In this document: positions 7,213-13,897 of the stretch, piece by piece
How positions within the stretch are numbered: position 1 is the first letter of the stretch
Layout: the number at the start of each line of letters is the position of its first letter
Assembly (NCBI GenBank): GCA_023460055.1
Contig: JAEWRJ010000190.1
Location: 1 to 18,160 of the forward strand
DNA length: 18,160 bases
Direction: 5' to 3'
Source: Bacillota bacterium
GTDB lineage: Bacteria > Bacillota > Clostridia > Christensenellales > Aristaeellaceae
The notes under the pieces: generated by a model
The model's input: only the letters and a program-made list of their open reading frames with translations
Told to the model about the DNA's origin: nothing
The model's database searches: none
Program-made: the position numbers and the translations under genes

Positions 7213-9678
7213 ATGGATTTAATCAGAACGCTTTTAGTGTACATGTCCCTGCTGCTGTCTTCATCGGCTGTCAGCAGCCCGGCCATGACGCCGGTACCGC
7301 CCAGCTTTTCAACGCCAACGCCTGCGGTGACGGCGACAGCGCAGATGACTGCCGCGCCGACCTCACTGCCCACCTTAACCCCCACGGCGACGCCAACGCG
7401 CACGCCGCTGCTGGCCGTGGGAGACAGAGGCGAGGATGTGCGCCGCCTGCAGGCCCGTTTGCAGGAACTGGGATACCTGGGCGGCAAGGTGGATGGCATC
7501 TTCGGCAAGCAGACCAAGGAAGCGCTGGAAGAGTTCCAGCGGCTCAACAGGCTGTCCGTTGACGGCATCGCCGGACCCAAGACCTATCAAAAGCTATTCA
7601 ACGACCCCAATGTTGTCAGAGCGCCAATCGTCACAGGCACTCCGCGGCCCGTGGTCGCCAGCGTGCCTGTATACTACCGCAACAACAGAGGCGTGCTGCT
7701 GGGCAGTGATACGGTGCTTGTATCTCAGGGCAGCCTGAGCATCACGCCAAATCCCAGGCTGATTCCGGCCAATCACACGCTCATCAGCGCCGCCAGCGTC
7801 ACGGTGACGGTGGATTCACGCGGCAGGGCGACGCCCGCCTCCGTGGTCTTCATCTACCAGCCCAACAGCGAGCTGACGCCGGTCCTGGTCCCCATCTATT
7901 ACCGCACCACCGGCAATGAAACACTGGCGACCGACAGCGTATCTGTGCTGCCCGGCGAGAGCCTGACCATCGTGGCCAATGCCTCCAAAGTACCCTCAGG
8001 CTACACCCTGATCACATCGGGCAGGTTGTCGGTCAGCGTGTCCGCTCAAGGGGTCGCTACGCCAAGCGCGCTGACCTTCATTTACAGGAAAGACGCGGTC
8101 AGCGTGAACATCACGGTCAACTACCGTGATACAGCGAGCAACCTGATCGGCCAGGAAATCAAGACCCTTCCCGCCGGGACGCATACCATCACTGCCAACA
8201 GCAATGCCGTGCCTTCGGGCTACACGCTGCAGGGCAGCAATACCCAGCAGGTCACGGTATCCGAATCGGGCACGGCAACGCCTTCAAGCATCACCTTTGT
8301 ATACAGTACAAACCAGGTAACTGTGGCTGTACCGGTTAAATATGTGGATCGGGCGGATAACGCCGTTCTTCACAGCGATACCATCTCCATTGTCAGCGGA
8401 CAAACCGTCACAGTGGAGGCTAACCAGAGCAATGTGCCCGAGGGCTATGTGCTTGTGGGCAGCGGCTCCGTCAGCGTCACAGTGAATGCCCAGGGTGTAC
8501 CCAGCCCCGCGGAAGTCATCTTTACCTGGCGCAAGCTGGGCATGGCGCAGGTAGAAGTACGCTATGAAAGCACGGACGGCAGACTGCTGGGCGGAGAGAG
8601 CCTCACCCTGACCGAGGGATCCCACACTATCACCGCCAATGACAGCGGCCTGGCTGGCTGGATCAGGCAGGGAAATGCCGAGCGAAGCGTCACGGTAGAC
8701 CAAAATGGCATCGCCACACCATCCACTATAGTATTCCTCTATGAAAAGCAGCTGACGCCTACCGCGACGCCTACCGCGGCACCGACGGCAACACCCACCC
8801 TAAGCCCCACCGCAACGCCCACAACCTCCCCCGCCCTTCCGATCCAGTACATGATCGAGTATGTGAAGGCAGAGGATGAGACGGCGCTGATCGGCGGCTA
8901 TATGGAAACGCTGGACGCTGGCACCCATAATCTCAGCGCACAGGATATACAACTGGGCGACCGCGTGCTGATCGACACACAGCCGCAGACCGTCACCGTC
9001 AACGAAGACGGCACAGCCACCCCGAGCAAGCTGGTCTTCCGATTTGCCAAGCCGGCAAGCCCTGAACCTACCGAAGAGCCTACTGAGGCTCCCACCGAGG
9101 CTCCCACCGAGGCACCTACTGAGGCTCCCACCGAAGAACCCACGGCAGAACCTACGACCGAACCCACGGCAGAGCCGACGGCCGAACCCACGGCAGAGCC
9201 TACAGCAACACCCACCGCTGCCCCCAGCTTCAAGCAGTTCCCTCTGAACGGCATGGGCAATCTGAAGGAAGGCAGCTTCCCCCTCTACGCGGGGCCCGGT
9301 GCCAGCTACCATGACTTTGGCGGCGTCACCTTGTCCGGCGGCACGGAAGTAAACACCTACGGCTATGAAAACGGCTGGGCGCTTGTCGCCAGCAAGGTTG
9401 AAAGCGGGTGGCGGCTTGGCTATGTAAGCGCGGAAGCCCTTGAATACCCCGGTGATGCCCCGCAATGGAGCAACGCCCCCTATACCACCACACAGAGCGC
9501 CCCGCTTGGCAGCGACCCCACAGGCAATAACCACGCGGACGACCTCCCCCTTCCCTCCGGCATAACGCTCACGGTACTGGCTGCCGTCAAAAACACTGAC
9601 TTGCTCTATATTGAAGCAGGCGATGTCAATGGAAGCCCGGCCCGCGGGTTTATCTCAAGGAGCGCTATCGGTCTATAA
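7213..9678 (+). CDS. Exported peptidoglycan-binding protein with six MucBP-like repeats and SH3-like C-terminus
   Basis: This 821-residue modular protein begins with a signal peptide (MDLIRTLLVYMSLLLSSSAV) and a Thr/Pro linker. A PG_binding_1 domain follows (about 69-131: VGDRGEDVRRLQARLQELGY, then VDGIFGKQTKEALEEFQ). Six repeats of about 70 residues follow at roughly 149-216, 221-291, 296-364, 369-439, 444-513 and 544-613. Each starts with a V-x-V-x-Y strand and ends like TATPSxxxFxY, resembling MucBP repeats. Pro/Thr linkers lie at 514-543 and 614-670. SH3-like sequence is at 676-743 (FPLYAGPGASYHDFGG, GWRLGYVSAEAL), with a second partial copy at the end. No LPxTG anchor or catalytic domain is seen. 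The PG-binding and SH3-like parts probably hold it on the wall while the repeats form a stalk or adhesive region. AAGGAG (7198-7203) supports the ATG at 7213. It is transcribed alone. Confidence 0.85.
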   Translation: MDLIRTLLVYMSLLLSSSAVSSPAMTPVPPSFSTPTPAVTATAQMTAAPTSLPTLTPTATPTRTPLLAVGDRGEDVRRLQARLQELGYLGGKVDGIFGKQTKEALEEFQRLNRLSVDGIAGPKTYQKLFNDPNVVRAPIVTGTPRPVVASVPVYYRNNRGVLLGSDTVLVSQGSLSITPNPRLIPANHTLISAASVTVTVDSRGRATPASVVFIYQPNSELTPVLVPIYYRTTGNETLATDSVSVLPGESLTIVANASKVPSGYTLITSGRLSVSVSAQGVATPSALTFIYRKDAVSVNITVNYRDTASNLIGQEIKTLPAGTHTITANSNAVPSGYTLQGSNTQQVTVSESGTATPSSITFVYSTNQVTVAVPVKYVDRADNAVLHSDTISIVSGQTVTVEANQSNVPEGYVLVGSGSVSVTVNAQGVPSPAEVIFTWRKLGMAQVEVRYESTDGRLLGGESLTLTEGSHTITANDSGLAGWIRQGNAERSVTVDQNGIATPSTIVFLYEKQLTPTATPTAAPTATPTLSPTATPTTSPALPIQYMIEYVKAEDETALIGGYMETLDAGTHNLSAQDIQLGDRVLIDTQPQTVTVNEDGTATPSKLVFRFAKPASPEPTEEPTEAPTEAPTEAPTEAPTEEPTAEPTTEPTAEPTAEPTAEPTATPTAAPSFKQFPLNGMGNLKEGSFPLYAGPGASYHDFGGVTLSGGTEVNTYGYENGWALVASKVESGWRLGYVSAEALEYPGDAPQWSNAPYTTTQSAPLGSDPTGNNHADDLPLPSGITLTVLAAVKNTDLLYIEAGDVNGSPARGFISRSAIGL
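9061..9225 (+). repeat. 12-bp minisatellite encoding an x-P-T-x linker
   Basis: About thirteen imperfect 12-bp units encode tetrapeptides of the form EPTE, APTE and EPTA within the wall-protein gene. The early units are near identical at DNA level (gaggctcccacc-like). Slipped-strand changes would add or remove four residues without breaking the frame, so linker length could vary between strains. Confidence 0.75.
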
Positions 9679-9692
9679 CCCTATGTTCCACG

Positions 9693-9719
9693 GGGATGCG
9701 GCAATGCCGCATCCCTTTT
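9693..9719 (+). terminator. Intrinsic terminator after the wall-protein gene
   Basis: A perfect 10-bp stem, GGGATGCGGC with GCCGCATCCC around an AAT loop (9693-9715), is followed at once by TTTT. It lies 15 bases after the stop codon and separates the wall protein from the DUF4342 operon. Confidence 0.9.
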
Positions 9720-9761
9720 CTCATTTAATCTTAATGATACGGTACTTGCTCATTTAATCTT
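9720..9761. repeat. Pair of 13-bp direct repeats upstream of the DUF4342 operon
   Basis: CTCATTTAATCTT occurs at 9720-9732 and again at 9749-9761, a period of 29 bp. The second copy overlaps the -35 and spacer of the predicted promoter, and the first lies just upstream. Paired direct repeats here fit binding of an OmpR-type regulator, such as the one encoded in the operon. This is inference. Confidence 0.65.
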
Positions 9762-9774
9762 CCCGCGATATCAT
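9746..9774 (+). promoter_or_regulatory. Promoter for the DUF4342-response regulator-kinase operon
   Basis: TTGCTC (9746-9751), a 17-base spacer and TATCAT (9769-9774, five of six) form a plausible promoter with a weak -35, as expected for an activated promoter. The ribosome binding site AAGGAGG is at 9784-9790, seven bases before the ATG at 9798. Confidence 0.55.
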
Positions 9775-9797
9775 CATAGCAGCAAGGAGGGGATCGC

Positions 9798-10307
9798 ATG
9801 GATCACTTTGAGATGGTAGAAAAGCTGCGCCAGAAGACACAGGTAAGTTATGAAGACGCGAAAAGCGCGCTGGAAGCCTGCGGCTGGGACCTATTGGACG
9901 CGCTGGTATATCTTGAGCAGCAGGGAAAACTGCAAAACGAACAGAAGGCCAGCTACTCCACCAAGCCGGAGCCGGGCCCGGCCCCAAAGCAGCCACACCA
10001 ATATCCCGGCGGCGTATTCCAGCGGCTGTTTGACCTGCTGATCAGCCTGGTCAACCGCCTGAACAAGGTGGATCTGGAAGTCAAAAAGGCCGGCAAGACC
10101 TTGTTCACCCTGCCGGTAATCGCCTTTGTGCTGCTTCTGATCTTCGCGTTCTGGATCACCCTGCCTTTGATGGTTATAGGCCTTTTCTTTGGCCTGCGCT
10201 ACCGTTTCATGGGCGCGAAGGGCGTTGAAGGCGTCAACCGCGTGATGGACAAGGCCGCCGAGATGATGGATAACATCAAGTCAGGCAGCCACGACGGAGA
10301 AGAGTAA
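9798..10307 (+). CDS. DUF4342 domain-containing membrane protein
   Basis: This 169-residue protein has an N-terminal UBA/TS-N-like three-helix motif (residues 1-46, VSYEDAKSALEACGWDLLDALVYLEQQGKL), as in the DUF4342 family. A Pro-rich linker and an amphipathic segment follow. A long hydrophobic region (about 98-133: TLFTLPVIAFVLLLIFAFWI and LPLMVIGLFFGL) should form one or two membrane helices. The C-terminal tail is charged. Its function is unknown. It is the first gene of an operon with a response regulator, which starts one base after the stop, and a histidine kinase, so it may be an accessory or sensing partner of that two-component system. The start is well supported by AAGGAGG at seven bases. 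Confidence 0.82.
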   Translation: MDHFEMVEKLRQKTQVSYEDAKSALEACGWDLLDALVYLEQQGKLQNEQKASYSTKPEPGPAPKQPHQYPGGVFQRLFDLLISLVNRLNKVDLEVKKAGKTLFTLPVIAFVLLLIFAFWITLPLMVIGLFFGLRYRFMGAKGVEGVNRVMDKAAEMMDNIKSGSHDGEE

Positions 10308-10308
10308 G

Positions 10309-10992
10309 ATGCAGACCATCCTGCTGATAGAGGACGAGCAGAAGATCGCCCGCTTCATCGAGCTTGAGCTGACGCACGAAGGCTATCATGTCATCAAGGC
10401 GGAGGATGGCCGCGCGGGCCTGGAACTGGCGGAAAAGGGCGGCTGGGATCTGATGCTGCTTGATATCATGCTGCCGGGTCTCAACGGGCTTGAGGTGCTG
10501 CGCCGCCTGAGGCGCTCCAGTGAACTGCCTGTCATTATGCTGACGGCGCGAGATGCCGTAATGGATAAGGTGACCGGCCTTGATACCGGGGCGGATGATT
10601 ACATCACCAAGCCTTTTTCCATTGAAGAGCTGCTGGCCCGCATCCGCAGCGCGCTTCGCAAGCAGCAGGCTGCCGCCCTTCCCCGCCTGTCAGTGGGCCC
10701 GCTGCAAATGGATATCGCCCGGCACTCGGTCACCGTTGGCGGAGACAGCATCGATCTGACAGGCCGGGAGTTTGCCCTGCTGCAGTACCTGATGGAAAAC
10801 CAGTCGATCGTGCTCAGCCGCGATGTGCTGATGGACAAGGTATGGGGCTATGACTATCCCGGGGAAACCAACATTGTGGATGTATATATTCGCTATCTGC
10901 GCAACAAGATCGACGAGGCCTATGGCGTGAAGCTGCTGCACACAGTGCGCGGCGTCGGCTATGTGCTTCGGGAGGAGAGGCGTGAAGGCTAA
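10309..10992 (+). CDS. OmpR/PhoB-family response regulator
   Basis: This 227-residue regulator has a receiver domain (1-~115) with the acidic pocket E8/D9, phosphoacceptor D52 in LLDIMLPGLNG, the switch threonine in VIMLTARD and the lysine in TKPF. The C-terminal winged-helix DNA-binding domain (about 125-225) includes LTGREFALLQYLMENQ, ILVSRDVL-like sequence and NIVDVYIRYLRNKID. All key residues are present, so it should be phosphorylated by the kinase encoded next, whose start overlaps it by 11 bases. The gene begins one base after the DUF4342 stop. Its target promoters are unknown; autoregulation through the direct repeats at 9720-9761 is possible. Confidence 0.95.
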   Translation: MQTILLIEDEQKIARFIELELTHEGYHVIKAEDGRAGLELAEKGGWDLMLLDIMLPGLNGLEVLRRLRRSSELPVIMLTARDAVMDKVTGLDTGADDYITKPFSIEELLARIRSALRKQQAAALPRLSVGPLQMDIARHSVTVGGDSIDLTGREFALLQYLMENQSIVLSRDVLMDKVWGYDYPGETNIVDVYIRYLRNKIDEAYGVKLLHTVRGVGYVLREERREG

Positions 10993-12277
10993 AGAATCCA
11001 AGCGCATGACCTCCACCGCCAGCCGAATCAACCGCCACCATGTCGCCAGCCTGTTCTGGACACTGGTGGCGGTGGACTTCGTTATTCTGCTGACCATTCT
11101 ATTGACCTGGGCTTATATGGCGGAGAAGGCGGCTCTGGGAGACGCGTGGGCGGCCAACATGCACAGGCGCGCGGAGTGGACGGAGGGTCTTTCATTTTTC
11201 GACACGCTGCGGTCCGTCGTTTACCGGTTCTCATTGTCCGAGGGGGAATCATTTCAATTGGAAGCCGGCAACTTTTTGATCATGGTAGCCCGCGCAGGGC
11301 TGGCCTGCCTGGGATTTGAGGCCTTGACGCTGATCCACCGCTGGCGCAGCGGCCGCCAGCAGATCATGCGGCTGCTCTCACCCCTGCACCAGATGAGCGA
11401 GACCGCCCAGCAGCTCAGCCAGGCAGGCTTTGACGAGCAAAAGTTCCATGATCTGGAGCACGCCATTGAAGCACTCAGCCCCACAGCTCCCGATGCCCGC
11501 TTGTCCACAGGCGACAGTGATCTGGAAAGCCTTGAAAACGCGGTCAATAATCTATTGAGCCGCCTGCACGCAAGCTACAGGCAGCAGATCCGCTTTGTAT
11601 CGGACGCTTCTCACGAGCTGCGCACCCCTATCTCCGTCATCCGCGGCTATGCCGAAATGCTGGACCGCTGGGGCAAGGATGACAAGAAGATACTGGGCGA
11701 AGGCATCACAGCCATCCGCACGGAGACAGATAATATGCAGCAGCTGGTAGAGCAGCTTTTGTTCCTCGCGCGCGGAGATGCCGGGCGCAACCAGCCCCAG
11801 ATGAAGCCCTTGGATCTTTCCAAGCTGATGCAGGAGCTGCATGAGGAATATACGATGATCGACAAGGGGCATATCTGGCAGCTGCAGCAGGATGGCCCTG
11901 TTCCCGCTACCGGGGATCAGGCGCAGCTCAAGCAGGCAGCCCGCATCCTCTGCGACAACGCGCTGAAGTATTCCCCTCAGGGTGAACCGATCGTCCTGCG
12001 CGCCTTCATCGACGAGCAAGGCGCGCCCTGCTTTTCCGTACAGGATCATGGCCAGGGAATCTCTTCCGCCGATATCCCCCACATCTTCGAGCGTTTTTAT
12101 CGGGCAGATCCGGCAAGGGCCCGAAACTCCGGCGGTACCGGGCTGGGCCTGTCGATTGCCAAGTGGATCGTGGACAGGCATGGAGGCTATTTCAAGGTGA
12201 TCAGCCGGGAGGAGGTCGGCACCCGGATGGTGGTTTGCCTGCCGGGTATCCAAGCGCACGACGCTGTCACTTCCTGA
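10982..12277 (+). CDS. Membrane sensor histidine kinase
   Basis: This 431-residue kinase has two membrane helices (about 23-50 and 98-120) flanking a short external loop of about 45 residues, so the sensed signal may be in the membrane or small. A poorly conserved HAMP-like linker follows. The HisKA motif FVSDASHELRTPIS carries H211. The ATPase domain has the N box ARILCDNALKYS, the G1 box VQDHGQGIS, an F box IFERFYRAD and the G2 box GGTGLGLSIAK. All catalytic parts are intact. The GTG start at 10982 is chosen because GGAGGAGAG precedes it closely; an ATG at 11006 is possible but has no ribosome binding site. It overlaps the response regulator by 11 bases and is the last gene of the operon. 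Confidence 0.92.
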   Translation: MKAKESKRMTSTASRINRHHVASLFWTLVAVDFVILLTILLTWAYMAEKAALGDAWAANMHRRAEWTEGLSFFDTLRSVVYRFSLSEGESFQLEAGNFLIMVARAGLACLGFEALTLIHRWRSGRQQIMRLLSPLHQMSETAQQLSQAGFDEQKFHDLEHAIEALSPTAPDARLSTGDSDLESLENAVNNLLSRLHASYRQQIRFVSDASHELRTPISVIRGYAEMLDRWGKDDKKILGEGITAIRTETDNMQQLVEQLLFLARGDAGRNQPQMKPLDLSKLMQELHEEYTMIDKGHIWQLQQDGPVPATGDQAQLKQAARILCDNALKYSPQGEPIVLRAFIDEQGAPCFSVQDHGQGISSADIPHIFERFYRADPARARNSGGTGLGLSIAKWIVDRHGGYFKVISREEVGTRMVVCLPGIQAHDAVTS

Positions 12278-12309
12278 CGCAGCATAAACCAGTCTCCCCG
12301 ATAAGGGCA

Positions 12310-12356
12310 GAGAGATGCGGAAGAATGATTCACTTCTTTCCGCATCTCTCGTTTTT
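12310..12356 (+). terminator. Intrinsic terminator after the histidine kinase gene
   Basis: GAGAGATGCGGAAGAA pairs with TTCTTTCCGCATCTCTC, with one bulged base and an 8-base loop (12310-12350), followed by GTTTTTG. It is a strong Rho-independent terminator and ends the two-component operon. Confidence 0.93.
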
Positions 12357-12400
12357 GATCATTGATCCGGCTTTTCCCCCTTGCCTTTCATGCCTGCGCA

Positions 12401-12448
12401 TCAGGTTTTCAAACTATCCGTTCCATCAGGCATTTTCAGGCATTTTCA
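12401..12448. repeat. Phased direct repeats upstream of the malE promoter
   Basis: TCAGGCATTTTCA occurs twice with a period of exactly 10 bp (12426-12438 and 12436-12448). A shorter relative, TCAGGTTTTCA, lies at 12401-12411. The sites are one to about three helical turns apart, and the nearest ends 11 bases before the -35. They fit a cooperative binding site for an activator or repressor of the maltose operon. The rest of the 353-base gap 12278-12630 holds the terminator, promoter, operator and a leader hairpin, and no gene. Confidence 0.65.
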
Positions 12449-12459
12449 TGACCATCCCC

Positions 12460-12488
12460 TTGACAATCCTGGGGAGGCCGATTATGAT
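12460..12488 (+). promoter_or_regulatory. Strong sigma-A promoter of the maltose operon
   Basis: A perfect -35 TTGACA (12460-12465), a 17-base spacer and -10 TATGAT (12483-12488, five of six) are followed by AT-rich DNA. The predicted start is near 12495, leaving a leader of about 135 bases before malE. Confidence 0.88.
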
Positions 12489-12513
12489 AATATATATCAT
12501 GTGTATTTTGGGT

Positions 12514-12529
12514 ATGAAAACGTTTTCAT
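12514..12529. promoter_or_regulatory. LacI/CcpA-type operator (cre-like palindrome)
   Basis: ATGAAAACGTTTTCAT is a perfect 16-bp palindrome centred on CG. It fits the catabolite-responsive element consensus TGWAARCGYTWNCW at every position and equally fits operators of LacI-family sugar repressors such as MalR. It lies about 20-35 bases inside the transcript, where a bound repressor would block transcription. Which protein binds cannot be decided here. Confidence 0.85.
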
Positions 12530-12594
12530 CACAAATTGAAGCGCATCAATAGCCAAAGTCACCATGGGTGGGTATCATTTCATTATGGGATCTC

Positions 12595-12623
12595 AGCGGC
12601 GGATGCCGCTCAAAATAAGGAGG
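12595..12623 (+). promoter_or_regulatory. Leader hairpin and ribosome binding site of malE
   Basis: A small stem AGCGGC/GCCGCT with a GGAT loop (12595-12610) stands six bases before a strong AAGGAGG (12617-12623), seven bases from the ATG. The stem does not hide the binding site; it may protect the mRNA 5' region. No riboswitch-like structure was recognised. Confidence 0.45.
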
Positions 12624-12630
12624 ATGTTCT

Positions 12631-13812
12631 ATGAAGAAACTTCTATCCCTCGTTCTGGTTCTGGGTCTTGTGTTTGCCCTGGCTGCCCCCGCTTTCGCGG
12701 CAGAGCCTGTCAAGCTGAAGCTCTGGGGTTCTGGGGATGATCAGGTCATGCTCTCCGAAATGGTTGAGGGCTTCAAGGCTGCCAATCCCGAAAAGAGCTA
12801 CGAAATCGAACTGGGTGTGGTCGGCGAGCCGGATACGCGGGCCAGGTACCTGGAAGACCCGACCGCCGCGGCAGATGTTTTCGCCTTTGCCAACGACCAG
12901 ATCCTTGACTTGGTCAACGCCGGCGCGCTCTATGAAGTCACTATCAACAAGGATGCTATCGTTGCCGCTAACGTGGCCGGCTCCATCGAGGCCGCCACGG
13001 TTAACGGCGAGCTCTATGCCTACCCCATGACCGCAGACAACGGTTATTTCCTGTACTATGACAAGTCTGTCATTGATGAGGAAGCCGTCAAGAGCCTAGA
13101 CGGTATTCTGGCCGCGGCGCAGGCTGCCGGCAAGAAAATGTTCATGGATGTGTCCAACGGCTGGTACATTGCCAGCTTCTTCCTGGGTGCTGGCGGTACC
13201 TTGACTGTTGTAGACGGTGTGCAGGTATGCGACTTCAACAATGAGAAGGGTCTGGCTGCCGGTGAAGCCATCAAGGCCTTTACCGCGCACGAAGCCTTCA
13301 TGACAGGCGATGACGCCATCCTGACCGGCGGCATGGGCGACACCATCGCGGCCGGGGTATCCGGCACCTGGAATGCCGATGCCATCAAGGAAAAGCTGGG
13401 CGACAACTATGCCGCCGCCAAACTGCCCACCTTCACCGCCGCCGGCGAACAGGTGCAGATGAGCTCCTTTGCTGGCTTCAAGCTGGTCGGTGTCAACTCC
13501 ATGACTCAGTACCCTGAAGACGCCATGGCTTTGGCCGAGTGGCTGACCAACGAAGAGAACCAGCTGAAGCGCTTTGAGCAGCGCGCCATGGGCCCCTCCA
13601 ACATCAATGTGGCCCAGAGCGAGGCCGTGCAGGCAAACATCGCCCTGGCCGCCCTGGCCGCGCAAGCCAACTACGCTTACAGCCAGAAAGAAGTACTGGG
13701 CAGCTACTGGACACCCGCTGAGGCCTTTGGCGCCACGATGGAAGCAAAGGACTACAGCAAGGACGTGCAGACTCTTCTGGATGAGATGGTTGCCGTCATC
13801 AACGCGAACTGA
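12631..13812 (+). CDS. malE: Maltose/maltodextrin ABC transporter substrate-binding protein
   Basis: This 393-residue family 1 extracellular solute-binding protein matches MalE: KLKLWGSGDD at the mature N-terminus, DPTAAADVFAFANDQI, YAYPMTADNGYFLYYDKSVI, and a C-terminal ALAEWLTNEENQ. It should bind maltose or longer maltodextrins for MalFG. The signal peptide MKKLLSLVLVLGLVFALAAPAFA ends in a signal peptidase I site (AFA before AEP). The place where a lipobox would have Cys (LAAC) reads LAAP, so it is not predicted to be a lipoprotein, which is unusual for a Gram-positive-type cell. The start has AAGGAGG at seven bases. It is first in the operon and is followed by a hairpin that probably reduces transcription of malF. 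Sugar specificity is inferred from the neighbours. Confidence 0.88.
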   Translation: MKKLLSLVLVLGLVFALAAPAFAAEPVKLKLWGSGDDQVMLSEMVEGFKAANPEKSYEIELGVVGEPDTRARYLEDPTAAADVFAFANDQILDLVNAGALYEVTINKDAIVAANVAGSIEAATVNGELYAYPMTADNGYFLYYDKSVIDEEAVKSLDGILAAAQAAGKKMFMDVSNGWYIASFFLGAGGTLTVVDGVQVCDFNNEKGLAAGEAIKAFTAHEAFMTGDDAILTGGMGDTIAAGVSGTWNADAIKEKLGDNYAAAKLPTFTAAGEQVQMSSFAGFKLVGVNSMTQYPEDAMALAEWLTNEENQLKRFEQRAMGPSNINVAQSEAVQANIALAALAAQANYAYSQKEVLGSYWTPAEAFGATMEAKDYSKDVQTLLDEMVAVINAN

Positions 13813-13826
13813 TTTAGCCTAAACCC

Positions 13827-13865
13827 CGGGGCTGCCGCAGTCAAACGCTCGGCAGCCCCGCTTTT
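13827..13865 (+). terminator. Intercistronic hairpin/partial terminator between malE and malF
   Basis: CGGGGCTGCCG (13827-13837) pairs perfectly with CGGCAGCCCCG (13850-13860), with a 12-base loop followed by CTTTTC. The T-run is short, so read-through is expected. Such a structure after a binding-protein gene lowers permease expression and stabilises the malE message. Confidence 0.8.
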
Positions 13866-13897
13866 CTCACTGTGCTGATAAAGATTGGAGGCATCAG

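Noticed and set aside
8800..9534. 244-codon antisense frame over the wall protein
   Set aside because: Gly/Arg/Cys-rich low-complexity translation is the mirror of the Pro/Thr linker repeats, with no ribosome binding site or family match.
10961..10981. ATG at 10961 as the kinase start
   Set aside because: It lies deeper within the response regulator gene without a ribosome binding site; the GTG at 10982 has GGAGGAG close upstream.
12163..12552. 129-codon frame across the kinase end and malE promoter
   Set aside because: It runs through a strong terminator, the phased repeats, the promoter and the operator, and has no protein-family features.
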